Positions 56,403 to 64,000 of a stretch of 64,000 nucleotides of DNA are shown piece after piece. The position numbers and the translations under genes are program-made. The notes beneath the pieces were generated by a model, which was given only the letters and a program-made list of their open reading frames with translations, was not told the origin of the DNA and searched no databases. The stretch lies in contig OZ000552.1 in NCBI GenBank assembly GCA_963923955.1, forward strand, positions 310,001-374,000, given 5' to 3'. Source of the DNA: G963923955 sp963923955 (lineage in GTDB: Bacteria; Pseudomonadota; Gammaproteobacteria; Eutrophobiales; Eutrophobiaceae). Position 1 is the first letter of the stretch. Each line of letters starts with the position of its first letter.

Positions 56403-57404
56403 ATGTTCCGTTTAGGGGGAATTAAAGTTCCACTAAGGGGAGGAATAGACAGAGCTTATGCGAAAATCATCCATAATTTGCTCCCCCGATTTTTCCGTTC
56501 GCACACCGAGCAGGCATGGACGGCGGATTATCTCGTCTGGTGGCTGACAGATGATGTGCGCCCGACTGTCACGGCGGCGAGCTGGAATGTGTATAAGGCG
56601 GCGATAGTGCGTTATCTGGCGGCGGTAGGTGCGGATGAGGCGGCCTATAACTTAAACGAGGTCGATGCCAGAGGGTGTTTACCGAGACCGAAAAAAGCCA
56701 AGCACCGCACATCGGGACAGAAGGCCAAACTTGTGGATGAGGTGGCGTTAAGACAAGTCAGGCGGTATTTAATGGAGACGGGCGGCAAATGGGATGGCGT
56801 CATTGGGCGCTGGCTGGAGGTCGGCATCCTGACCGGTTTGCGCCCCGAAGAGTGGCGTGATGCCAAGCTGTTTTTGCAAGAGGGAGAATGGCGGTTGAAG
56901 CTCAGGAATGCTAAATACCGTGCCGCGCTGACCGAAGATGAAGAGGGGCGAGCGCATGGTGAGTTTCGACATCTCTGCCTGCATGGGGTCTCAAAGGAAC
57001 AGCAAGAGACCATCGCCGCACATATTGACAACTTGGCTGATTATGTAACTAATGATGAGGTTTGGGCGCACTTCTATGAGAAGATCAGAAAGCGCTTAAG
57101 CTTCGTGATGCGCCGGGCGGTGAGGGAGAGGCATAAGCGTTTCACGCTCTACAGCCTGCGCCACCAGTTTGCCGCCAATGCAAAATCCGCCGGCTTGTCG
57201 TTGACAGAGATTGCCTGCCTGATGGGACATGCGGTGACCAGAACGGCAGCGGTCACATACGGTAGAAAGCGCTACGGGGGGTATGGGGAGAGTCAAGCAT
57301 TTCCGCTGCGGGCGCTGGCCGATGAGATGGCGCGGGTGAAGGTATCGAAAGGGGACGCGAGGGCATCAAGGCAGCCATCCATAGCAGTGGAGTACCGAGA
57401 GTAA
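56403..57404 (+). CDS. Second tyrosine recombinase (Rci/shufflon-like or integrase)
   Basis: AGGAGG lies eight bases ahead of ATG 56403, better than the ATG at 56370, and gives 333 residues. Catalytic residues: Arg in TGLRPEEW, box II as LYSLRHQF (Tyr in place of the usual His of HxLR), H in LMGHA and Tyr in AAVTYGRKRYGG. In IncI plasmids the rci gene follows pilV; here it is 6 kb away and diverges from dotD, and no segments of shufflon type are visible. It could instead be a resolvase or a second integrase. Confidence 0.75.
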   Translation: MFRLGGIKVPLRGGIDRAYAKIIHNLLPRFFRSHTEQAWTADYLVWWLTDDVRPTVTAASWNVYKAAIVRYLAAVGADEAAYNLNEVDARGCLPRPKKAKHRTSGQKAKLVDEVALRQVRRYLMETGGKWDGVIGRWLEVGILTGLRPEEWRDAKLFLQEGEWRLKLRNAKYRAALTEDEEGRAHGEFRHLCLHGVSKEQQETIAAHIDNLADYVTNDEVWAHFYEKIRKRLSFVMRRAVRERHKRFTLYSLRHQFAANAKSAGLSLTEIACLMGHAVTRTAAVTYGRKRYGGYGESQAFPLRALADEMARVKVSKGDARASRQPSIAVEYRE

Positions 57405-57618
57405 GGCACACGCTTACGTTGCCTGGATACGAAAGAATACCGCATAATACCTTATTTGTTACAAAATATTAATACAGTATTCATATGTTCCATGTGGAAC
57501 AAGATAACAAGACGATACGCTACATTTCAGCAGTGACAGGCAGTCAATGTGATTATTAGCAAAGACGGACACAGGCATTATAGTTCACATAAGTGCGCTA
57601 CTATGCCATCATAACCAC

Positions 57619-58083
57619 ATGCAATTGAATAGCAAAAGAATACTGATCGGCGGCGCTGCGTTGGCCGAGTTAGGAAGTTCCCGGCATACTGAGGATGTTG
57701 ATTATCTGGTCTATCTTGAGGGTAACCCTGATCTGTTTATCAAAGATCATGACAACAATACTGATTACATCAATGCGGCCGCCCATGATTTTTACAAGGA
57801 ATTATGGGAGCGGGAAAAAGATGTCATCTCGCCGATCGCCACTCCCCTGACCTTGCTAAACAGCAAGGTGTTTGCCTTTGTTCAGCATTGCAAAAATGGT
57901 TTTTTTGAAAAAGCGGATCAAGCCGAGTTCGATATCAAGTTCATCGTTCGCAAGCTCAATGTGCGCGATATTTCTATTGTTGCCGGATATATTGACCCGG
58001 ACGCGCTTGCTGAAGTACAAAGCATAATCGACAGTATCAGGCCAGATGATCCGCCCCGGCATACTATGCGGCCGGGCATGTAA
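57619..58083 (+). CDS. Nucleotidyltransferase-fold protein
   Basis: A 154-residue protein with RILIGGAALAELGSSRHTEDVDYLV: the GG loop and DVD pair of MNT-like enzymes. No partner of antitoxin type is seen directly ahead (57405-57618 is AT-rich and non-coding). Ends in TAA. Confidence 0.65.
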   Translation: MQLNSKRILIGGAALAELGSSRHTEDVDYLVYLEGNPDLFIKDHDNNTDYINAAAHDFYKELWEREKDVISPIATPLTLLNSKVFAFVQHCKNGFFEKADQAEFDIKFIVRKLNVRDISIVAGYIDPDALAEVQSIIDSIRPDDPPRHTMRPGM

Positions 58084-58126
58084 GATCATCTAAGCGGCAA
58101 TCAACGGTGATTAAAGTGCTAAAGCC

Positions 58127-59399
58127 ATGAAAGAGGCCTTTGTGTGGATGTGGTTGCCGGACGAAGTAGAGCCTGTTCTGGCGGGCAGGCTTGAAGATGC
58201 CAGTGGACAATTCCAGTTCAATTATAGTCAAGACTATCTTGAACGAGACAATGCGATTTCTCTCTATGAGGCCGAACTCTCCTTCGTCCCCGGCGTTCAA
58301 TTGCCACTGGAAGGTTTGTCCATGCCGGGCTGTCTCCAGGATGGGGCACCTGATGCCTGGGGCCGGCGGGTTATCATTAATCAGCTCTGTGGTCATGAGG
58401 ATAATAAGGCGGACATCAATGAGCTGTCCTTCATGTTGGGATCCGGCTCCGACCGTATCGGCGCCTTGGATTTCCAATGCTCTGCTACTTAAGTATGTGC
58501 CTCGTTTGTCCGGGCAGGTATCTCTTGCCCAGCTATTGGAGGCAACGGAGCGGGTTGAGCAAGGGCTGCCTTTAGCTCCAGGTTTGTCTCAGGTGCTGTG
58601 TCATGCCAGCTCCGTGGGTGGTGCTCGCCCGAAGGCGTTAATCGAAGATAGTAAGCGCAAGTATATTGCCAAGTTTTCCAGCCGCGTTGATTACTACAAT
58701 GTGGTCAAGGCAGAGTTTATCGCCATGCGTTTGGCGAAATTGAACGGCCTTGATGTTGCTGAAGTTTCCCTGACTGAGGTAGCAGGCAAAGATGTCCTGT
58801 TGATCGAGCGTTTTGATCGTATCAAGCAGGAGCATGGATGGACGAGAAGGCATATGCTCTCTGCGCTTACCCTGTTCGGGTTGGACTCCATGATGGCGCG
58901 TTATACTTCATATGAAAAACTGGCCGAGATCATTCGTTACAACTCTACAGAGCCAGCGCAAACACTCAAGGAATTGTTTGGTCTTCTGGTATTTAATATT
59001 CTTTGTGGCAATACTGATGATCACGCCCGCAATCATGCGGCCTTCCAGGATGGTTCCATACTTACCCTGACCCCAGCCTACGATGTCTGCCCGCAGGGTA
59101 GGGGAGGGAATGAGGCCTCACAGGCCATGTTGATTTCAGGCAACAGGAACCTGAGCCAGCTGAGCCTGTGTCTTGATGCCGCGCATCACTTCCAGCTTGA
59201 TAAACATCAGGCGCAGGCCATTATCGAGTCGCAGATCGAGTGCACCCGGGCAAATTGGCAGCAAGTATGCGATGAGGCGGCATTGCCGGAGGTGGAGCGT
59301 AACTTTTTGTGGGGGCGTCAGTTCTTAAATCCCTCTGTCTTTACAGCAGATAGACAAGCCCATTCTCAAACCTCAAGAAGCCCGGGCATGTCGATATGA
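58127..59399 (+). pseudogene. HipA-type kinase with +1 frameshift at a TAA
   Basis: The N-terminal HipA domain (LPLEGLSMPGCLQDGAPDAW in part, then SDRIGALDFQCSAT) ends in TAA at 58490-58492. Skipping the T gives AAG and KYVPRLSGQVSLAQLLEATERVEQG, the normal continuation. The kinase follows: GGARPKALIEDSKRKYIAKF, the catalytic NILCGNTDDHARNHAAF and TPAYDVCPQ. All catalytic residues are in place. A split like HipS/HipT is the alternative view. Confidence 0.7.
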
Positions 59400-59468
59400 C
59401 GAGCAACTGGCAGAGCATGGAGGATTATCTGGAGTGCGCGCCCCGTGGTTCTATAGGATAAAGAACGG

Positions 59469-60117
59469 TTACGCTCACATCCCCGGCCTGGGGCTCGGTG
59501 TCGGCGCTGGCGCAGGTTCAGGTTCAGGATCGGGATTATCCAGCCACAGCGCACCTAGGGGGAAGCTGATCGCCGCAAAGGGCGGGACGGAGACGGAAGC
59601 ATCACCAGCGAGTGAGGCGCTCAGCACCCACAGACCCTCTTTCAGTTGAAAGGCTTCCAGGGTGCGCGCATCGGGATCAACAAACCACAGATGCGACACT
59701 CCCTCGCGGGCATAAATTTCACGCTTGTCGGTCACGTCCGTCTGTCGGGTGGAAGGCGAGAGGACTTCACAGGCCCAATCCGGGGCGAGTTCAAAGAAGG
59801 CGGCATTGGGGAGGGTGGGCAAGGTCTCCCGCCGCCAACCGGCCAAGTCAGGCACGAGAATATCCTTGCCCAGGTGCAGTTCCGGCTCATCGATAATCCA
59901 CCAGCCGCCCGGTCCGCCGCGACCGCGACCGAAGGGGTTACCCACTTCCATCCCCAATGTAGAACTCGCCCAGGCATGCGGGATAGCGGGTCTGGGTTGC
60001 ATCCGCAAAATGCCATGGATGACCTCCGCCACCTTGTGCGGCGGCGCATTCAGCACGTCCTGATAGGTGGCTTCATGGCTTCTGAGGGTAGGGGCAGACA
60101 TAGCTCATATCCTAGCA
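59469..60117. repeat. ~640-base dispersed repeat containing uma2, copy 2
   Basis: Near-identical to 27143-27790, same strand. The tail codon repeat is two codons shorter. Confidence 0.7.
59475..60101 (-). CDS. Uma2-family (DUF820) protein, copy 2
   Basis: A 208-residue protein. It differs from copy 1 at very few residues (SHEATYQ for SREATYQ near the start, LSASLAGD for LTASLAGD) plus the variable Pro/Glu/Ala tail. All the putative nuclease residues are kept, and both copies are intact while neighbours decay. Confidence 0.75.
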   Translation of the reverse strand: MSAPTLRSHEATYQDVLNAPPHKVAEVIHGILRMQPRPAIPHAWASSTLGMEVGNPFGRGRGGPGGWWIIDEPELHLGKDILVPDLAGWRRETLPTLPNAAFFELAPDWACEVLSPSTRQTDVTDKREIYAREGVSHLWFVDPDARTLEAFQLKEGLWVLSASLAGDASVSVPPFAAISFPLGALWLDNPDPEPEPAPAPTPSPRPGM

Positions 60118-60177
60118 CATTGCAGGGGGATGCACCAACAGCTTGTACGAACAAAAAGCGAGCATCATGGTCGGCTC

Positions 60178-60690
60178 TTAAGATGTCCCACGCTTTTTAA
60201 CCTTGTGGCGGGTTCTGATGGCGACTTCCTGCTCCATGAAGGCCATGAGTTCATCTAAAATCACCCTGCGCTCGGCCTTGTTCTTGCCTGCCTTCAGTGC
60301 TTGCTGTACTACATAAGCCCAGCGATAGACAGTAGGATAGGGGGTTTTGAACTGGGTAAACCATTCCTTGATTTGCGGTTCAGAGCGCCCCAGCAACCTC
60401 ACCACATCACGCTTGCTGAATGATTTGTCCACATATCTGTGGATATACGCCAACAACTCGCTGGGGTGCGGGAAGCGGGGCAGAAAAAATGCCTCCGGGC
60501 GCTCATACAGATACCGCGTCAGGGCGCTCATCGCCAAATCCTTGACAGGGTGTTTATCATTGCCGGGCGCAATCATGGCCGGCATGTTCAGGCCCAGCAT
60601 AAATACCAGGTCGCGTTGGCGTAAATTTTCTATGTCGGCCAAAGCGCGCGCATGACCATAGGTGACAGGCTGATCGTGTTTGGGTTTCAT
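60178..60690 (-). CDS. Unknown protein, possible DNA-binding regulator
   Basis: A 170-residue protein (MKPKHDQPVTYGHARALADIENLRQ...). The segment SKRDVVRLLGRSEPQIKEWF looks like a helix-turn-helix. The C-terminus is very basic. It diverges from 60806 with a 115-base promoter region. Role unknown; an IncI-like transfer regulator is possible. Confidence 0.45.
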   Translation of the reverse strand: MKPKHDQPVTYGHARALADIENLRQRDLVFMLGLNMPAMIAPGNDKHPVKDLAMSALTRYLYERPEAFFLPRFPHPSELLAYIHRYVDKSFSKRDVVRLLGRSEPQIKEWFTQFKTPYPTVYRWAYVVQQALKAGKNKAERRVILDELMAFMEQEVAIRTRHKVKKRGTS

Positions 60691-60805
60691 GATGACGCTC
60701 GCTGGTTTATATGGTGATGGGCGGCATTATACAGCGATAGGCGCCGCATCGTCACTCCTGTGATAGACTGTTATTACATAGACAGTACGACTGATAAGGC
60801 GCATC

Positions 60806-61384
60806 ATGTCCATCTCAACACTGAGCGGCTATTATAGCTACCGCCATCATCCACCGGCCAAGGTCAAACTGAAATCCATTGCGACCTCGCCCGCCCCGCC
60901 AAAGCAAGGCATCACCTTGGCGTGTCTGGAAACCCAACGCGCCCTGATCAGCCGTGTGTATCGGCGCGAGCAGGCAAAGGCCAAGCAGCTCACCCGCATA
61001 GAGGTGAAGCTGGAATTGGGTGAGCAGCAGAATATGGCGCGCCCCGACCTGCCGGATTTACCTCGGCTAACCATGTTGCATTTGGCCTTTGTCAAAAAAC
61101 GCCTAAGAGAGCACTTGGCGGATTATCTGATTGCCTATCAGCGCCAGGGACAAGGCCGGGGTAAGCAGGCCTATGTCGATCCCTTAGAGGCGATAAAATA
61201 CAACCCTGGCCTGTTGAACAAGCTACTCAACGAGCCGGCATTCTCCCATGTGCGCATGGTTATCTGGCAGCCTGAATATGTAGAGGGCGAGAAGCCCGGG
61301 CCGGTGCAGGTCGCAACCCTGCCCGATACCCGTCATATCCTCAGCGCCACGGCCGTGAATGCCAGGACGAAGGTGGTGTATTAA
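60806..61384 (+). CDS. Unknown element protein
   Basis: A 192-residue basic protein (MSISTLSGYYSYRHHPPAK...), soluble, without any motif I recognise. A ribosome site is weak (TAAGGCG). Divergent from 60690. Ends in TAA. Confidence 0.4.
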   Translation: MSISTLSGYYSYRHHPPAKVKLKSIATSPAPPKQGITLACLETQRALISRVYRREQAKAKQLTRIEVKLELGEQQNMARPDLPDLPRLTMLHLAFVKKRLREHLADYLIAYQRQGQGRGKQAYVDPLEAIKYNPGLLNKLLNEPAFSHVRMVIWQPEYVEGEKPGPVQVATLPDTRHILSATAVNARTKVVY

Positions 61385-61389
61385 GTTAG

Positions 61390-61819
61390 TTAGATGGATG
61401 CGTGTTCGGCGAGAGTTGGCGCCTCTATCAGATTCACATATTTGACTGAGTACCTCTCAACCTGCCCAGCGATGCCAGCCTTTTCAATACGTTCTATAAT
61501 ATTGAGAATGGCAGCTTTAGAAGTTAGGCCACTTAGGATATGGAAGTTTGCAGTTGATGACGATGTTTTGATCACCGACAGCGATAAAATATTGATCCCA
61601 CTCAAGGCGCTGAGTAGGAGCGTACTGAAGCGCAGGATCATTAGCGCGTATTGGTTGAGGTATTTCAGCAGCAGGTAGACGTGTTAAATTGGGTTTCGGA
61701 TTGAGTTCATGGAAAAGAAAACCTGGTAGAATATCAACAAGTCGGGTTGTGCCTTGCAATCGAACTTCAAAAGTGGCATCAACAAGAGGTTCATGTTGCA
61801 GTATTTTAGGTAATTGCAT
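61390..61819 (-). pseudogene. TIGR04255-family protein fragment, frameshifted
   Basis: From ATG 61819: LPKILQHEPLVDATFEVRL, FLFHELNPKPNLTRLPAAEIPQPIRANDPALQYAPTQRLEWDQYFIAVGD in part. The frame ends at TAA (61517) after PYPKWPNF. The family reads NFK at this place; skipping the T gives KAAILNIIERIEKAG and the rest of the family pattern (VERYSVKYVNLIEA). It stops at 61390, much shorter than the ~250 residues of the family. Confidence 0.6.
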
Positions 61820-62060
61820 TTGTATCAGCGATGCTATTCTATAAAGTCGAACTTTGGTAAATAACATAACATTCCAAGAGGCTAAAGCCAAAATGAGGCC
61901 GGAAATGGTGTATTGCCAACATACTTGATATTTCTAGTTCGTTTATGTTTATTATATACCTGATAACCGATAGTTAGGTATCTTTCACTCTGAATATGTG
62001 ATTATTTTACGATAAAAACAAATAACTATCTATCTATTAAAGTAATTATTTGTCTGGCCA

Positions 62061-62067
62061 TCGGCAC
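62061..62067. other. Right attachment core
   Basis: TCGGCAC as on the left. To its left lies AT-rich element DNA with the arms ACAAATAA and TTATTTGT; to its right the DLH frame resumes. Confidence 0.7.
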
Positions 62068-62137
62068 TGTCTATAGCGAGGCGGCGGATACGCGTTCGTG
62101 GCAGAGCTTGCTGGGTTTTCTGGAAGAGATTTTTTAA
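62068..62137 (+). pseudogene. Displaced 3' end of the DLH gene
   Basis: The codons VYSEAADTRSWQSLLGFLEEIF then TAA match the end of dienelactone hydrolases (VYxxAADxRSWQ). There is no start here. The first base completes the Thr codon begun at 9907-9908. Confidence 0.85.
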
Positions 62138-62259
62138 GAATTTCCGGCTCTCGCAGCCTCCGCAGCCTCCATGCCGGGCAGCGCTACCGCCGCCCAGCAT
62201 AAGTGCCGGTCTGCCCTCGCCTCAGGCGATGACTACTGGGCGCTGCCTATTGGATGGGC

Positions 62260-63117
62260 CTACTGAATAGGAGACAACAGTGCCGGCTGTATGACCAGGT
62301 TCCTGACCCCATGCGCATGGTCTTCATTAAAGGCATTGCCCTGACACCACTTGCCCACGCTGTCGATATTGACCTTGGCCACCCCTGGGCGCACGCTCCA
62401 GGTAACCTGAAACGGCGAGCCGGCCTCGTTGTAGCCGGGGCCGGTGGTGGAGCCGGCATAGACCACCGGCGTGCCGGTGTTGCCGGGGATGTTCAGAGCC
62501 TGATAAAAGCCCGCTCTCTTGCCATGCCGGGCCAGCTCGGCAAAGTCCATGGCCGCGCTATCATTGACCAGCACATAGACCTGCGCCTCCACGCGCAACT
62601 GCGGGTTCTTGATCGCCTCATTGAGACAGGCACCTAAGGTAGGCCCCGGCTTCACCTGGGCGGAGGAATGAACATAGTGGGTTTCGATCGTGTCACCGGA
62701 CTGCAGGCCACCGTACTTGCCCGCACATACGGCCTGGGCGATGGGCGCCGCTTCACGCTCAGTCAGCTGGCCGGCATACACATAACCGGTATTTTTCCCC
62801 TTGCCATCGCCGTTGCCGGCATATTTTGTATATTCCCCGCCCTTGTGCTCGGCATAGCGATGAAAATGGATATTGCATAGATTCATCTTGCTGTAGGCCG
62901 GCGCCGGGTTAAAGCTGATCGTGTTCGTGCCATTGCCGGCGTCAATATCCCGCGGCGACTGCGGGCCGAAGCCTTTGCCTTTGGTGTTGGCGCCAAGGTT
63001 AGCGCGCTGTTCGGCAATGACCGCATCGGCCACCGCCCCATGCGCATCGGCCCTTGCATTGGCACCAAGCGTTACGGCCGCCATGACTGCGGCCAATAAA
63101 AGACTTGTTCTTTTCAT
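62260..63117 (-). CDS. Probable delta-class carbonic anhydrase, exported
   Basis: ATG at 63117 has AGGAGAG seven bases upstream and gives 285 residues with a signal peptide (KRTSLLLAAVMAAVTLGANARA). The segment LCNIHFHRYAEHKGGEYTKYAG resembles the Cys/His metal site of bacterial delta-class carbonic anhydrases. Such enzymes hydrate CO2 in the periplasm. The family call is from memory of that motif, so moderate. Ends in TAG. Confidence 0.6.
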   Translation of the reverse strand: MKRTSLLLAAVMAAVTLGANARADAHGAVADAVIAEQRANLGANTKGKGFGPQSPRDIDAGNGTNTISFNPAPAYSKMNLCNIHFHRYAEHKGGEYTKYAGNGDGKGKNTGYVYAGQLTEREAAPIAQAVCAGKYGGLQSGDTIETHYVHSSAQVKPGPTLGACLNEAIKNPQLRVEAQVYVLVNDSAAMDFAELARHGKRAGFYQALNIPGNTGTPVVYAGSTTGPGYNEAGSPFQVTWSVRPGVAKVNIDSVGKWCQGNAFNEDHAHGVRNLVIQPALLSPIQ

Positions 63118-63333
63118 GAGATCTCTCCTGTTAAAAAATTCTCTTAAAAGACTGCTGGGTACATTAGCGCGGGCGGCTGAAACCACCTCGACCAGGCCCT
63201 TAACAGCAGCTAAGGATCAAGTCTTGGCCCGGCGCACATCAATCCAGTATAGCGCCTGTGCCCGGCTTCATCCAGCTTTGACGGTCACGCCCGTTTGCCT
63301 GGGAAAGCCGTGCCGCCACCTTCGTCAAGAGGA

Positions 63334-64000
63334 CTAGTCGGCCAGCCACTGCGCCACTTCTTTGGCATAATAGCTTAGGATGGCGTCTGCGCCGGCGCGC
63401 TTGCAGCACAGCAGGGATTCCAGCACCACGGCCTTCTCATCCAGCCAGCCCTTTTGCGCCGCGGCCTTTAGCATGGCGTATTCGCCGCTGACATGATAGA
63501 CAAAGGTCGGCAGGCCGAACTTGCTTTTCACCCGATGGACAATATCCAGATAAGGCAGCCCGGGTTTCACCATCACCATGTCCGCGCCTTCCCGGATGTC
63601 CAGTGCCACCTCGCGCAGCGCCTCATCACTGTTGGCCGGATCCATCTGGTAGGTGTGTTTGCCGCCGCCCAGATTGTCGGCCGAGCCGACCGCTTCCCGG
63701 AACGGGCCATAAAAATAAGAGGCATATTTGGCCGAGTAGGCCAGGATGCGCGTATTGACAAGGCCGGCCTCATCAAGGGCGCGGCGTATCGCCTCTACTC
63801 GCCCGTCCATCATGTCCGATGGAGCGACGATGTCCGCACCGGCCTGCGCATGCGATAAAGCCTGTTTGACCAGCACCGCAAGCGTCGGGTCATTGACAAT
63901 ATAGCCGCGTTCATCCACCAGGCCGTCCTGACCGTGAGTCGTAAAGGGATCAAGCGCCACATCAGTGATGACGCCAAGCGCCGGGGCTTCTTCCTTCACG
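63334..64000 (-). CDS. hemB: Delta-aminolevulinic acid dehydratase, 5' end off the window edge
   Basis: The C-terminal ~222 residues of HemB. APSDMMDGRVEAIRRALDEAG, the first active Lys in AYSAKYASYFYGPFR, and the second, Schiff-base Lys in VMVKPGLPYLDIV are all present. The enzyme joins two 5-aminolevulinate molecules to porphobilinogen. The family is ~330 residues long, so about 110 are outside the window. Ends in TAG. Confidence 0.95.
   Translation of the reverse strand, partial: VKEEAPALGVITDVALDPFTTHGQDGLVDERGYIVNDPTLAVLVKQALSHAQAGADIVAPSDMMDGRVEAIRRALDEAGLVNTRILAYSAKYASYFYGPFREAVGSADNLGGGKHTYQMDPANSDEALREVALDIREGADMVMVKPGLPYLDIVHRVKSKFGLPTFVYHVSGEYAMLKAAAQKGWLDEKAVVLESLLCCKRAGADAILSYYAKEVAQWLAD

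Larger units (their letters stand above)
9902..62067. mobile_element. Integrated ~52 kb element with partial type IVB conjugation system and toxin-antitoxin cargo
   Basis: The limits come from the split DLH gene: a 7-base core TCGGCAC occurs at 9902-9908 and at 62061-62067, and the DLH frame is restored when the two are joined. A tyrosine recombinase gene lies 143 bases inside the left end. The content is typical of an IncI/Dot-like ICE (dotL, dotA, dotB, dotC, dotD, icmT, thin-pilus genes, topB, a large helicase) mixed with many toxin-antitoxin modules. No relaxase and no dotG/H/I/O homologue is visible, and many genes are interrupted, so it is probably no longer self-transmissible. Confidence 0.8.

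Noticed and set aside
49037..57404. A shufflon
   Set aside because: A PilV-like gene and a tyrosine recombinase are present, but they are 6 kb apart and I see no repeated 19-base recombination sites or alternative pilV ends.
9902..62067. An amber-suppressor tRNA or pyrrolysine genes on the element
   Set aside because: I looked for a T-loop pattern (GTTCGA/GTTCAA) with a matching stem and for PylS-like proteins and saw none. A covariance-model search could still find one.
1..64000. Genome-wide reassignment of TAG
   Set aside because: Six of nine complete chromosomal genes in the window end in TAG at the expected family length, for example glnG and hemB, so TAG is a working stop in this chromosome.

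Overview
The window is bacterial, about 55% GC, and most likely gammaproteobacterial. The ends look like ordinary chromosome: glnL-glnG with an NtrC-type operator, a hemB end, a probable delta-class carbonic anhydrase, and three carrier families (SSS, MFS, DASS/SLC13). I cannot name the species. I see no rRNA, tRNA or CRISPR array.

Chromosome, left (1-9.9 kb): on the minus strand, an NTF2/SnoaL-like protein (cut by the window edge), a sodium:solute symporter, an MFS carrier and an anion:Na+ symporter. On the plus strand, a CBS-domain protein, a ~550-base gap with two palindromic repeats, glnL-glnG, and a dienelactone hydrolase (DLH) gene.

The DLH gene is split by a ~52 kb integrated element. 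Its 5' part stops at 9908 and its last 23 codons reappear at 62068-62137. A shared 7-base core (TCGGCAC) sits at both junctions, and rejoining across it restores a normal 241-residue enzyme. A tyrosine recombinase gene lies just inside the left end.

The element carries part of a type IVB (Dot/Icm, IncI-like) conjugation system: dotL/trbC, dotA/traY, and a tight minus-strand operon dotD-dotC-dotB-icmT followed by thin-pilus genes (TcpQ-like, pilN secretin, pilO, pilV-like). It also has a large SNF2-type helicase, a topoisomerase IA relative, topB, and a second tyrosine recombinase. I could not find dotG/H/I, dotO or a relaxase, so it is probably a decayed or partial ICE. Between these blocks lies an unusually dense toxin-antitoxin cargo: several HipA, two Fic and one Doc, HicAB, AbiEi/AbiEii, five or six other nucleotidyltransferase modules, and two near-identical Uma2 genes. 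A 94-base leader is shared in inverted orientation by the dotD operon and the gene at 18.5 kb.

The oddest signal is how element genes are broken. At least nine are interrupted by an in-frame TAG, after which the same frame continues with coherent protein; I found no comparable in-frame TAA or TGA. Several others change frame by +1 at a TAA or TGA. None of this occurs in the flanking chromosome, where TAG is the normal terminator of six of nine complete genes. Either the element is decaying in a biased way, or it came from, or depends on, a setting where amber is read as an amino acid.

Chromosome, right (62.1-64 kb): the DLH tail, the carbonic anhydrase candidate and the 3' two thirds of hemB, both on the minus strand.
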